This document shows, one piece after another, positions 34,408-44,546 of a stretch of 64,000 nt of DNA (positions are counted from its first letter, which is position 1; each line of letters opens with the position of its first letter). The DNA is taken from positions 39,937-103,936 of the forward strand of contig DAOWGM010000022.1 in the NCBI GenBank assembly GCA_030637515.1, read 5' to 3'. The stretch comes from Bacteroidales bacterium (GTDB lineage Bacteria; Bacteroidota; Bacteroidia; Bacteroidales; UBA12077). Below the pieces are notes generated by a model. It made no database searches. It saw nothing but the letters and a program-made list of their open reading frames with translations, and was not told where the DNA came from. The position numbers and the translations under genes were made by a program.

Positions 34408-37400
34408 TCAGGATAAATACTTATTTATTAGTTTCAGTAACTTTGACTTTCTTATTGGTTTAGCAATATAGTCATTGCATCCAGCTTTCACACTCATTTT
34501 TTCATCGTTTTCCATAGCGAAAGCAGTCTGGGCTATAATGATAATATCTTCATCTATTTTTCTAATTCTCCGGGTTGCTTCAATACCATCCATATTTGGC
34601 ATTTTTATATCCATCAATATCAGATCAATGTTCTTTTTCTGAAATTTTTCAATAGCTTCAATACCATCTTTTGCTCTAACTAAGGTTACATTTGTTTTTG
34701 ATAGTACCATTTCCAGAAAGCGGAAGTTACTTTCTTCGTCTTCAGCAACTAAAATTGATTTGTCTGCCCAATTATAAATATTTTCTTTTTGATTTTCTTT
34801 CAATATAATACCATTCTCCGATACTTTTAAGTAAGGAATTGTAAAATAAAAGGTCGACCCTTGCTTTGGTTCTGATTCTACCCATACATCTCCACCAAGT
34901 AAATTCGAAATATTTTTACATATTGCAAGACCTAATCCGGCTCCTCTGTAGAGTTTCTTTTTATCGTTTTCGAATTTTGTAAAACGGCTAAATATCTGAC
35001 CCTGTTGCTCTTCTGTTAGTCCAATACCTGTGTCTTTTACGAAAAACTGTATAGTTGAATCTTCATTTTCTTCTTTCAAAGTATAACCGATCTCTATTTT
35101 TCCGGTTTCGGTAAATTTTAAAGCGTTGTCTATTAGATTGATTAATATCTGTTGTATTCTTATTGGATCGGTATATGTAGTAAAATTTATATTTTCAATA
35201 CCAGGCTTAAAAACTAAATTAAGGTCCTTGTGATGAAGTAGCTTTTTCTTTTCAGAAAAAGTTTCAAACAATTCGTTTAATATTTTATTAATCTGACAAT
35301 TCTTCTTGTTAATTTCTAATTGTCCTGCCTCAATTTTTGCAATATCAATAATATCATCAATCAAGTGCAGTAATGTATTGCTATTATGAATAATATGCGA
35401 AACTAATTCATCTTTATCTTCTTTGACAATGTTATTGTCGTTTAGTAAATTAGAGAAACCAATAATGGCATTCATAGGTGTGCGAATCTCATGCGACATA
35501 TTGGCTAGGAAAGCAGATTTTAATTTATCAGATTGTTCTGCTTTTTCTTTTGCTATTTCCAAATCAATAGTTCTGTCCTTTACTAATTGCTCAAGTCTGT
35601 TTCGGTGTTTTCCTAGCTCTTTATTCTGTTCTTCAATAAATAGTTTTTGTTGCTGAGCAAAATCTCTTTGAGCTTGAATTTCATCTTTTTGTTGCATTAC
35701 TTCCTGTTCTGCTAACTTTAATTTTGTTATATCAGAATCAATGGCGATCAATTTAATCACATTTTCATTTTCGTCTAAAATGGGAGTAATTGTTGTATGT
35801 GCCCATATATTTTTTCCGGATTTAGAATTGTTTAATGATTCATAAATTTTACTTTGCTTAGTTTGTAAGCAATAGTCAATGGCATCTTTTATATTTTTAC
35901 TTATACTAAAATCAACTAAAGTGTTATAATTTAGTTGATTCAAATCTTCAAAGGAATATCCATAAAGTCTTGTAAAACCCGCGTTAACCCACTCCAGGTT
36001 GCCATTTTCATCAGCTATTGCAATAGCATTATCCGTTTCGCTAGCAACAATTGATAACTTTTCTAATTCTTCATTCTTAGTTGTAAGTTCTTCTGATTGC
36101 GTTAGGATTTCTTCTTTTTGCTGATTTATTTCATAAGTGCGTTTTTCTACTAGTCTTTCTAATTCTACATTTATTATTCTTAACCTTCTGATACTAATTC
36201 TAACAACTCCAAAAATTAATATAATTCCTATAATAAAATATCCTATATATGCAGTTGGTTTCCGATACCATGGAGGTAGTATTCTGAATTCAAAGCTTGC
36301 TTCAGTACTAATGATATTATATATATTTTTGGTTCTAACTTTAAATTTGTATAAGTCTTCATTAAGATTAGTATATTCTTTGGTTGTTATATTATTCCAG
36401 CCAGACCAGTTTTTATCATATCCTTCAAGCATATATTGATATTTCAGATTTGATCCATTACTGAATTCAGGTGAAGCATATTTAAAAATAATTGAATTGT
36501 AACGAAAATCAATTTTATATTTGAATCTTTCATTTTGGATTGAGGAAAAGCATTTTTTATTATCCTTTTCAATGTAATAATTGCCAAAGAAGATGACAGA
36601 ATCATTTTTAATACTTACGTTTCTTATGTAGGAATGGAATTCTTTATTGTAATTTTTTTGAATAGAGTTATCAAACCTGAATATACCATCTGTTCCTCCA
36701 ATCCAAATAATGTTATCAGGTTCAATAAGCATTGCTCGTATTCCTGTTTCGGGTATTCTGCTTAATGCAGCTGAATTCCATGAATAGCTTCCATCAGGAG
36801 CTTTGGAAGCGATGCCAATAGAGCCGGGTTTGCTTATTATTTGCGAAATCCAAACATTTTTTTCATAATCTTCAGTTAACAAATAAATATCTTTTTGTTC
36901 TCCTTTAAAAATATCACCAAAAGTATTATCTGAGATAAATTTATCTGAATTTTTATCGAAACGGTATAAGCCAAATTCGGTTCCAAATACAATTGTATTA
37001 TTAAAATCAAATACCATAATGTCTTTTAGTGAAGGCAAACCCGATTTAATATCATAGTGAATTATTTCTTCAGGATTTAAAATATCATCAGACGGCATAA
37101 TACGAACAACACCATGACGATAAGTACTTATCCATATCTCTCTATTTTTATCTTCGGCTATTGTCCTTACACTAATACCGGAATTAAGAATTGTTCCTTT
37201 ATACTCGAATTTGCCTTTCTTGTATTCCAAAACACCTATATTATTTCTTAAACCAGCATATACTATATTAGGATTTGAAGGAGATTGATATAATTTAAAA
37301 GATAATTGGCTTGTCCATTTATTTACTAATGTTTTATTTTTAATTTCATAAATTCCTTCAGTTGTAGCAACCAAAAGCATTTTGTTTGAACCACTAATAT

Positions 37401-38562
37401 CTGTAAAGTTTAGAAATGACCAAGCCTGTACAATATCTCCCGGTATTTTATGAACCTTATTATTTTCTATATAGTAAATTCCCTGTAATGTAGAAATGTA
37501 AATAGTTTCTTCGTAACGAATTATGGATTCAACAATTCCTTCAAGGCCGGTTAATTCGTTCCATAGTGTTATAGGGAGTGATATGTCACATCGCGAAATT
37601 CCATTATTAAGTCCAAGCCAAAGGTTACCCATATTATCAATGTACACTGTCCGAACATTATTATGTTGGATTCCTTTATTTTTTGTAAAATTATAGAGTA
37701 CATCACCTTGTCGGTTAATTATTAGACATCCACATCTGTTTGTTCCAAGAATAATCTTTTCATCTCTTGTAACGATTCCTGTATTAACAAAGTTCTCTGT
37801 TAAAAATTTATTTGCTTCACAAACAATATTACTAAGCTTACTTGTCTTGTCATATGTAGGATTATAGGTGTAAAGTCCTCTTGTTCTGTCAGCCAGAATT
37901 ATTTCATTTTTAAACTGTTCTGCAAAGTAAAATGTTTTATTTATGAAGTCTTTTCCATCAGGAGCCAAAACTAATATTTCGTTTTCTAATTTAAACAATC
38001 CTTTTTTCGTGTCAACGATAAATAGCTCATTGTTAAAACTGAACGCAATATTATAAGTGGATTCAGACTTCCAGTATGTGAAGCCGTTTTTGTTTAATTG
38101 AATAAGATAATCTGATGATCTGAAATAGATATGGTCTTTTATAGTTATGATATCCCTTATAATTCCTATATCACTAAAGCCAAGAGAATCAATAAGAGAA
38201 AAATATTTCAGTTTGCCACATTTATCTGGTTGCAGATACCCTATTTCATTAGTTCCTGCGGCGTATATAATACCATTTTGATCTTTTGCTAAAGCTCTGG
38301 ATGATATTTTATTTGGTAACCGAATTAGTTCCCAGTCATTTCCATCAAAAATTGTAATCCCGTCACCATTTGCAAAATAAATAAATTCCCTACTATCCTG
38401 AATGATATCCCAAATTTGAGGATGCCCTTTATATTCTTTTACACCGAAATTAGTTATAAATGGATTTCCCGTTTCATTTTGAGCATTTAATGCGAAGGTT
38501 ATATTAAAAGTAAGTATAATAAAAATCCAAAAGAATAATTTAAAATTCTTTATCATGAACAA
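34408..38562 (-). CDS. Propeller/triple-Y plus PAS hybrid histidine kinase with C-terminal receiver
   Basis: 1384 aa; divergent propeller, triple-Y region, PAS (SETDNAIAIADENGNLEWVNAG), [36 protein letters not shown]. Confidence 0.93.
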   Translation of the reverse strand: MFMIKNFKLFFWIFIILTFNITFALNAQNETGNPFITNFGVKEYKGHPQIWDIIQDSREFIYFANGDGITIFDGNDWELIRLPNKISSRALAKDQNGIIYAAGTNEIGYLQPDKCGKLKYFSLIDSLGFSDIGIIRDIITIKDHIYFRSSDYLIQLNKNGFTYWKSESTYNIAFSFNNELFIVDTKKGLFKLENEILVLAPDGKDFINKTFYFAEQFKNEIILADRTRGLYTYNPTYDKTSKLSNIVCEANKFLTENFVNTGIVTRDEKIILGTNRCGCLIINRQGDVLYNFTKNKGIQHNNVRTVYIDNMGNLWLGLNNGISRCDISLPITLWNELTGLEGIVESIIRYEETIYISTLQGIYYIENNKVHKIPGDIVQAWSFLNFTDISGSNKMLLVATTEGIYEIKNKTLVNKWTSQLSFKLYQSPSNPNIVYAGLRNNIGVLEYKKGKFEYKGTILNSGISVRTIAEDKNREIWISTYRHGVVRIMPSDDILNPEEIIHYDIKSGLPSLKDIMVFDFNNTIVFGTEFGLYRFDKNSDKFISDNTFGDIFKGEQKDIYLLTEDYEKNVWISQIISKPGSIGIASKAPDGSYSWNSAALSRIPETGIRAMLIEPDNIIWIGGTDGIFRFDNSIQKNYNKEFHSYIRNVSIKNDSVIFFGNYYIEKDNKKCFSSIQNERFKYKIDFRYNSIIFKYASPEFSNGSNLKYQYMLEGYDKNWSGWNNITTKEYTNLNEDLYKFKVRTKNIYNIISTEASFEFRILPPWYRKPTAYIGYFIIGIILIFGVVRISIRRLRIINVELERLVEKRTYEINQQKEEILTQSEELTTKNEELEKLSIVASETDNAIAIADENGNLEWVNAGFTRLYGYSFEDLNQLNYNTLVDFSISKNIKDAIDYCLQTKQSKIYESLNNSKSGKNIWAHTTITPILDENENVIKLIAIDSDITKLKLAEQEVMQQKDEIQAQRDFAQQQKLFIEEQNKELGKHRNRLEQLVKDRTIDLEIAKEKAEQSDKLKSAFLANMSHEIRTPMNAIIGFSNLLNDNNIVKEDKDELVSHIIHNSNTLLHLIDDIIDIAKIEAGQLEINKKNCQINKILNELFETFSEKKKLLHHKDLNLVFKPGIENINFTTYTDPIRIQQILINLIDNALKFTETGKIEIGYTLKEENEDSTIQFFVKDTGIGLTEEQQGQIFSRFTKFENDKKKLYRGAGLGLAICKNISNLLGGDVWVESEPKQGSTFYFTIPYLKVSENGIILKENQKENIYNWADKSILVAEDEESNFRFLEMVLSKTNVTLVRAKDGIEAIEKFQKKNIDLILMDIKMPNMDGIEATRRIRKIDEDIIIIAQTAFAMENDEKMSVKAGCNDYIAKPIRKSKLLKLINKYLS

Positions 38563-38586
38563 TGGTTTAGGTTGACTTAATGCGAT

Positions 38587-38618
38587 ATAAATTATCTAAA
38601 ATTTATGGCAAAACCAAA
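38587..38618 (-). promoter_or_regulatory. Putative Bacteroidota-type promoter TTTG-N20-TAATTTAT upstream of the three-gene kinase unit
   Basis: Minus strand TTTG GTTTTGCCATAAATTTTAGA TAATTTAT just upstream of the 38562 start. Confidence 0.6.
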
Positions 38619-38723
38619 AAAGCATAACTAAAATTAATTTTTATTTTACGTGGATCAATCAAAAAAGTTTGAAATGAAGGTTTTGGTATTAGGAAAATTA
38701 AAGTTATTAGAATTAGAAAATTG

Positions 38724-38924
38724 TTAATACAGATTGTCTTTTTCAGGCATTACTATCCATAATATGATGTAAATAATAATACCTGGGAATGCTGCACTAA
38801 AAATACTAAATACCAAATAAAGTATTCGTACCAAAGCAATATCCCATCCGAAGTATTCGGCAATTCCTGCACAAACGCCTGCTATAACCTGATCGTGCGA
38901 ACGTGTTAGTTTTCTTTCGTACAT
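38724..38924 (-). CDS. PspC domain-containing protein
   Basis: 66 aa KLTRSHDQVIAGVCAGIAEYFGWDIALVRILYLV...YIILWIVMP. Confidence 0.93.
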   Translation of the reverse strand: MYERKLTRSHDQVIAGVCAGIAEYFGWDIALVRILYLVFSIFSAAFPGIIIYIILWIVMPEKDNLY

Positions 38925-38931
38925 ATTAAGA

Positions 38932-39651
38932 TTAATTAATACTCAAATTTAATAATCTTTTATATAGAATTAAAATTCCACTAACAATAACTAAAAATCC
39001 GCAAGAAAAAATAATCCAGTTAAATGATTCAGGAACATATTGAACAGAAAGATCAAATAGTTTATCACTTATTTTTCTGCTTTGAAATTCGTGAAAAGAA
39101 ATATGATTTATCAAAAATCTGCAGTAATCCCATATAAATGATAAAAAAACAATAACAGATCCAGATATTAAAATGATCCATTCCTTCCTTAATATTTTCA
39201 CTTTATTATCGGTTTTTATATTAAAATTATAAATAACCAAAGCCAATATTATCATCAGGATTGATATTAAAACAGGGGCAACGATCGGTCCTGTCCAGAT
39301 AACTGGAAGGAGAAACAGAATATCCCAAGTTAAAAGACTTTCGGGCCATCCTAAAATCAAATATAGAAATACATAATAAATAATATCCCAAACTGCAAAG
39401 GAGTATAAAAACCATGCAAATCGTTGTGAAAAGTTTTTTCCAGCAATTATACCAACAGATAAAAGCATAAAAAGTGAAGCCAGTTCACGAATTAGCTCTG
39501 TAAAACCAATTAAATTATTAAAAGGGACTAATGGGAAATTAAATCCTGAAGGATAATACAATGCTCTTAAATAAACTACAACGGAGCCTTCGAAAATCCC
39601 CATTGTTATTGCAAAAACGCTAACCCAGATTAATATTTGATGTTTTTTCAA
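38932..39651 (-). CDS. Hypothetical multi-TM membrane protein
   Basis: 239 aa ORF with about 6 hydrophobic segments, 7 bp upstream of the pspC-like gene. Confidence 0.8.
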   Translation of the reverse strand: MKKHQILIWVSVFAITMGIFEGSVVVYLRALYYPSGFNFPLVPFNNLIGFTELIRELASLFMLLSVGIIAGKNFSQRFAWFLYSFAVWDIIYYVFLYLILGWPESLLTWDILFLLPVIWTGPIVAPVLISILMIILALVIYNFNIKTDNKVKILRKEWIILISGSVIVFLSFIWDYCRFLINHISFHEFQSRKISDKLFDLSVQYVPESFNWIIFSCGFLVIVSGILILYKRLLNLSIN

Positions 39652-39723
39652 ACCGTATTTTTATTTAAAGGTACATGACAATTGACAATTAGTCAATAGT
39701 TATATATAGGAACGTAATTGTAA

Positions 39724-39756
39724 TTTGCTAAATTGCCGCTTAAAATGTTAATTTTG
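39724..39756 (+). promoter_or_regulatory. Putative Bacteroidota-type promoter upstream of mutS2
   Basis: TTTG-N21-TAATTTTG, matching the TTTG/TAnnTTTG consensus. Confidence 0.55.
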
Positions 39757-39787
39757 CAGAGTTTTAAATTGATCAAATAAAATAGAA

Positions 39788-42277
39788 GTGCTTTACCCCG
39801 ATAATTTTGAAAATAAAATAGGATTCGATAAGATTCGTGACATGCTTAAAGGCGGATGTTTGAGTAATCTTGGACGTATGCGTGTCGATAAAATAAGATT
39901 TTCAGCGAAATATTCGTTTATTGAAACTCTTGTAAATCAGGTTGATGAATTTAAGCAAATTATGTTAATGGAAGATGATTTTCCTTTAAATCACTTTTTA
40001 GATCTAACACCTGCATTAAAAAAGATAAAGGTTTTAGGAACATTTCTTTTAAAGGAAGAATTATTTGATCTGAAACGCTCGCTTGAAACTATTAAAGCAA
40101 TTCTAAAGTTCTTTAAATCGAGAAAAGAAGAAAATAAGTATCCCTTTTTGCAAAAACTGGCAGATAATGTTAAGCTCTATCCGTTTATATTTGACCGAAT
40201 TGATTCAATAATTACCAAACAGGGAGATATAAAAGATAATGCTTCGCCTGAATTAAATATTATTCGAAAAGATATTCGCAATAAGGAAGGAGCTGTTTCA
40301 AAACGACTACATTCTATTTTAAAAGAAGCTCAGAAAAGTGGGATTGTTGATCCTGATGTGACTTTGTCGGTGCGCGATGGAAGAGCAACCATTCCTGTTG
40401 ATGCATCTAATAAAAGAAAAATAAAAGGACTTATTCTGGATGAATCTGCAACTGGGAAAACAGCATATATTGAACCAACCGAAATTGTTGAGCTTAATAA
40501 CGATATAAAAGAACTCTATTATGCTGAGAGGCGAGAAATAGTAAAAATATTAACTCTTTTTACCGATGATATCAGACCATATACTGATGATTTGCTTTTT
40601 ACTTACGAATATATGGGAACCGTTGATTTTATTCGTTCCAAAGCATTACTTGCAAACAAGCTAAATGGAATAAAACCCATATTTAACAATCGTCCAATGA
40701 CACAATGGAAGCAAGCCGTTCACCCATTGCTTTACTTGTCTTTTAAAGAGGAGTCACGTACAGTTATTCCATTGGATATTGAACTTGATTCCAATAATCA
40801 AAGGATATTACTTATTTCAGGACCAAATGCCGGAGGAAAATCTGTATGCTTGCAAACAGTTGGTTTGTTACAATATATGTTTCAGTGCGGACTTCTGGTT
40901 TCAATGAATGAGAATTCTGAAATTGGTTTATATCAGAACCTTTTTCTGAATATTGGTGATGATCAATCTATTGAAAATGACTTAAGTACATATAGTTCTT
41001 ATTTGCTGAATATGAAAAACTTTTTGAAATCAGCAAATAATAACACCTTAGTGTTAATTGATGAATTTGGATCAGGTACAGAACCTATGCTTGGAGGTGC
41101 TATTGCAGAAGCAATTTTAGATTCAATAAATAAAAAAAGAGCACAGGGAGTTATTACAACACACTATACATCTTTAAAACATTTTGCTTCATCAACACAA
41201 GGAATCGAGAATGGAGCAATGTTATTCGATACAGCTAAAATCCAACCATTATTTAAGTTATCAATTGGAGAGCCTGGAAGCTCTTTTGCGTTCGAAATTG
41301 CACGAAAAATAGGATTGCCTGAAGAAATACTTCAGAACGCAACAGATAAAATTGGTAAAGACCATATCGATTTTGATAAAAATTTGAAAGATATTCTACG
41401 CGACAAACGATATTGGGAAACTAAACGGGAAAGTGTTCGCAAAGCAGATAAAAGACTGGAAGAGCAAATTGCAAAATATACCGTAGAGCTTGAATTGGCT
41501 GAAAAATCGAGGAAAGAAATACTAAAAAAGGCAAAACAGGATGCAGAAGTTTTGCTTGAAGGTGTGAACAAACAGATCGAGAACACGATACGCGAAATAA
41601 AAGAAAGTCAAGCAGACAAAGAAAAAACAAAAGTCGTACGTAAAAAACTTTCTGATTTTAAGGAACATCTTGGAGCAATTGACTCTGAAGAAGGAGCTCG
41701 CATTAATCGAAAGATTGAAAAATTGAAACAACGAGAGAAGTACGGAAAAAATAAATCTGAAAAACAAAAATCAGAAAAGTCAGACATAGTAAAAGAGCAA
41801 AGTTTAAATAGTTACGAAAAAGGCGACAAAGTAAAATTATTCGGACAGGATTCCATAGGAGAAGTGCTTGATGTTAATGGTAAAAGTATTATGGTTGCTT
41901 TTGGAAATATGATAACAACACTTGATATTAAACGCCTTGAAAAGATATCTGAAAAGGAATACAAAAAATTATCCAGAAAAAACACTGGCTCTGGAACTGG
42001 ATCAAACTATGATTTTGGAGAACGTCGTTTAAATTTTAAATCTGAAATAGATGTTCGCGGAAAGCGGGCAGAAGAAGCTCTACAGATTGTAAATGATTTT
42101 ATCGATGAAGCTATTGTAATAAATATGAGTTCGGTAAAAATTTTACACGGAAAAGGCGATGGCATTTTACGACAATTAATTCGTCAATATCTTGCTACTG
42201 TTGATGTAATTAAATCATACCACGACGAAAGTGTTCAGTTCGGTGGATCAGGAATTACCAGTGTTGAATTTGAATGA
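39788..42277 (+). CDS. mutS2: Endonuclease MutS2; GTG start
   Basis: SGPNAGGKSVCLQTVGL, DEFGSGTEPMLGGAIAEAIL, THYTSLKHFA, C-terminal Smr domain (EIDVRGKRAEEAL...VKILHGKGDGILR). Confidence 0.96.
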   Translation: MLYPDNFENKIGFDKIRDMLKGGCLSNLGRMRVDKIRFSAKYSFIETLVNQVDEFKQIMLMEDDFPLNHFLDLTPALKKIKVLGTFLLKEELFDLKRSLETIKAILKFFKSRKEENKYPFLQKLADNVKLYPFIFDRIDSIITKQGDIKDNASPELNIIRKDIRNKEGAVSKRLHSILKEAQKSGIVDPDVTLSVRDGRATIPVDASNKRKIKGLILDESATGKTAYIEPTEIVELNNDIKELYYAERREIVKILTLFTDDIRPYTDDLLFTYEYMGTVDFIRSKALLANKLNGIKPIFNNRPMTQWKQAVHPLLYLSFKEESRTVIPLDIELDSNNQRILLISGPNAGGKSVCLQTVGLLQYMFQCGLLVSMNENSEIGLYQNLFLNIGDDQSIENDLSTYSSYLLNMKNFLKSANNNTLVLIDEFGSGTEPMLGGAIAEAILDSINKKRAQGVITTHYTSLKHFASSTQGIENGAMLFDTAKIQPLFKLSIGEPGSSFAFEIARKIGLPEEILQNATDKIGKDHIDFDKNLKDILRDKRYWETKRESVRKADKRLEEQIAKYTVELELAEKSRKEILKKAKQDAEVLLEGVNKQIENTIREIKESQADKEKTKVVRKKLSDFKEHLGAIDSEEGARINRKIEKLKQREKYGKNKSEKQKSEKSDIVKEQSLNSYEKGDKVKLFGQDSIGEVLDVNGKSIMVAFGNMITTLDIKRLEKISEKEYKKLSRKNTGSGTGSNYDFGERRLNFKSEIDVRGKRAEEALQIVNDFIDEAIVINMSSVKILHGKGDGILRQLIRQYLATVDVIKSYHDESVQFGGSGITSVEFE

Positions 42278-42320
42278 TCATAAAATTTTGTAAATTTGGG
42301 ATAAACTAAATCCTAAACCA

Positions 42321-43625
42321 TTGATCTTAATATATACAAAACAAACCTCGTCAAGACTCGATTATATCTTGAATTTCATATGTAAAGATATTTATGGAGT
42401 TGATTATAAGCTCACAACCAGTATGGAAGAGTTTGTATCATCGGATACAGCTAAAATTAATTATTCTGAAGAAAGTATTGACGGAAGTATTCACATTAGT
42501 CCAATAAATCTATTATTCGAAACTAATATTCTACAAAAAAAGATTAAAGTTTCAGATTGGGAAGATCAAATAATATTTTTTCAGACTTCAGAAAATGTTG
42601 ATATTCCATTTGATTTATTCGCAGCAAGTTTTTATTTAATTAGTAGATATGAGGAGTATTTACCGTTCAGTGCAGATAAACACGGTAGGTTTGAAGCAAA
42701 TCAGAGTTTGGCTGGCAAGAATGGGTTTTTACAAGAGCCTGTTGTAGATCAATGGGTGTGTAAATTAGGGAAGATGCTAAACGAGAAATTTCCAAATTTT
42801 AAGCCTTGCGAAAGAAAGTTTAAATATATTTCTACTATTGATATTGATAATGCGTATGCATACTTGTATAAAGGAACTGTTAGAACGATCGGTGCATCAA
42901 TGCGTGATTTATTTAAGCTGGATTTTAACGAAAACATAAAACGCTTTCAGGCTTTAACTGGAGAAAAAGATCCTTTCGACACCTACGGATATTTGGATGC
43001 ATTGCATAAACAATATAATATTAATCCTTTATGGTTTTTTCTTGTAGGAAATTATAATACCTACGATAAAAATCTGCCTCTAGATAATGAAGCTTTTCAG
43101 GAGCTAATAAAAGAAGTTTGTGCTGTTTCTGAAATAGGAATACATCCTTCGTATGAGTCTAACGAAAGTTTTGATCAACTTAAAAAAGAGTTTGATTACT
43201 TATCAGGAGTTACAGGAAAACCAATAACAAAAAGTCGTCAACATTACTTGAGATTGTTATTTTCCGAAACATATCAGAATTTATTGAAACTTGGAATTAA
43301 AGAGGATTATACCCTTGGTTATGCTTCTGATGTTGGATTTAGAGCAGGCACATGTACATCATTCCAGTTTTATGATTTATATAACGAAAAAGCAACTGAT
43401 TTACGAATTCACCCTTTCTATGTAATGGATGCTACTCTTAATCAATACTTAAAGTTAAATATTGATGAAGCGGTAGAGTTAATTGCTAAGATTATTAAAA
43501 AAGTAAAACAAGTTAACGGAACATTTATCAGTTTGTGGCATAACGAATCTTTAAGTGACCATGGTCATTGGAAAGGTTGGGAACCAGTTTACAAACAAAT
43601 GCTCGAAATCATTTTTGAAAAATAA
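42321..43625 (+). CDS. Polysaccharide deacetylase family protein (DUF7033-type N-terminus)
   Basis: 434 aa; STIDIDNAYAY, EIGIHPSYESN, SRQHYLRL and SLWHNESLSD motifs; TTG start. Confidence 0.82.
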   Translation: MILIYTKQTSSRLDYILNFICKDIYGVDYKLTTSMEEFVSSDTAKINYSEESIDGSIHISPINLLFETNILQKKIKVSDWEDQIIFFQTSENVDIPFDLFAASFYLISRYEEYLPFSADKHGRFEANQSLAGKNGFLQEPVVDQWVCKLGKMLNEKFPNFKPCERKFKYISTIDIDNAYAYLYKGTVRTIGASMRDLFKLDFNENIKRFQALTGEKDPFDTYGYLDALHKQYNINPLWFFLVGNYNTYDKNLPLDNEAFQELIKEVCAVSEIGIHPSYESNESFDQLKKEFDYLSGVTGKPITKSRQHYLRLLFSETYQNLLKLGIKEDYTLGYASDVGFRAGTCTSFQFYDLYNEKATDLRIHPFYVMDATLNQYLKLNIDEAVELIAKIIKKVKQVNGTFISLWHNESLSDHGHWKGWEPVYKQMLEIIFEK

Positions 43626-44535
43626 CTCCACATTGGAAATTCAGTATCTAAAACATTCTCAGATTGATATAGTAAAATGGGATTCTGCTCTTGAGAATTC
43701 TGAATTGCCATTATTTTATGCTCTTTCATGGTATCTCGATATAGTTTCTCCCGATTGGGAAGCACTGGTATATGGAGATTATAAAGCGGTAATGCCTCTT
43801 ACAGTTAAACGTAAATATGGATTGAGATATGTTATTCAACCAAGCTTTGCTCAACAATTAGGTTGTTTCTGTAAAGCAGGTTTTTCAAATGTATTTGATG
43901 ATTTTATCAAAAAAACTTCTGATTTATATAAGTATTGTAATATTCAGCTTAACTATACTAATCCTGCTGTAAGTAACTTCAATTTTCAAACCCGAATAAA
44001 TTGTGAATTGAATTTTACTGAATCATTTCAGGATATATATAAGAATTATAATACCAATACCAAAAGGAATATTTCCAAAGCAAATAAGAATAGTTTGGAA
44101 TTTGTTAAGGATCTTTGTACGTCAGAACTAATACAATTTATAAAAAGAAATTCAGTTGAGAATCTGAGTAAAAATCAATTCAAAACTTTAGAGCAAATTA
44201 TTATTGAAGCTGAAAAGCAGGGAGTAGGACAAAGCTATGGTATTTTAAACGAAAAAAAGGAAATACTTGCAGTTGCATTTTTAATAAACAAATTTGACAG
44301 ATTAACATATCTGGCTTCTGCTTCAAATGAAGAAGGTAAAGAAAAACGTGCTGGATTTTATTTAATGAACGAACTATTAAAAATGTATTCAGGTTCGAAT
44401 ATGATTTTTGATTTTGAAGGAGGGAATATGCCAAATACAGCAAGTTTCTATAAAGGATTTGGAGCAATGGAAAGAGAATATCTTGGTTTGAAAATAAATA
44501 AACTCCCTTATCCATTAAAGTGGTTTAAATGTTAA
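43615..44535 (+). CDS. FemAB/GNAT-like acyltransferase-fold protein
   Basis: ORF open from 43555, but the N-terminal part overlaps the previous gene; start approximate (TTG 43615 or 43633). NTNTKRNISKANKNSLEF and AGFYLMNELLKMYSGSNMIFDFEGGN resemble FemAB/GNAT-type proteins. Confidence 0.7.
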   Translation: MKNNSTLEIQYLKHSQIDIVKWDSALENSELPLFYALSWYLDIVSPDWEALVYGDYKAVMPLTVKRKYGLRYVIQPSFAQQLGCFCKAGFSNVFDDFIKKTSDLYKYCNIQLNYTNPAVSNFNFQTRINCELNFTESFQDIYKNYNTNTKRNISKANKNSLEFVKDLCTSELIQFIKRNSVENLSKNQFKTLEQIIIEAEKQGVGQSYGILNEKKEILAVAFLINKFDRLTYLASASNEEGKEKRAGFYLMNELLKMYSGSNMIFDFEGGNMPNTASFYKGFGAMEREYLGLKINKLPYPLKWFKC

Positions 44536-44546
44536 GATTTGAAATA

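Noticed and set aside
41332-41767. Cluster of three minus-strand ORFs in mutS2
   Set aside because: Phe/Leu/Ser-rich reverse reading of the Lys/Glu-rich coiled coil of MutS2; an artefact of composition
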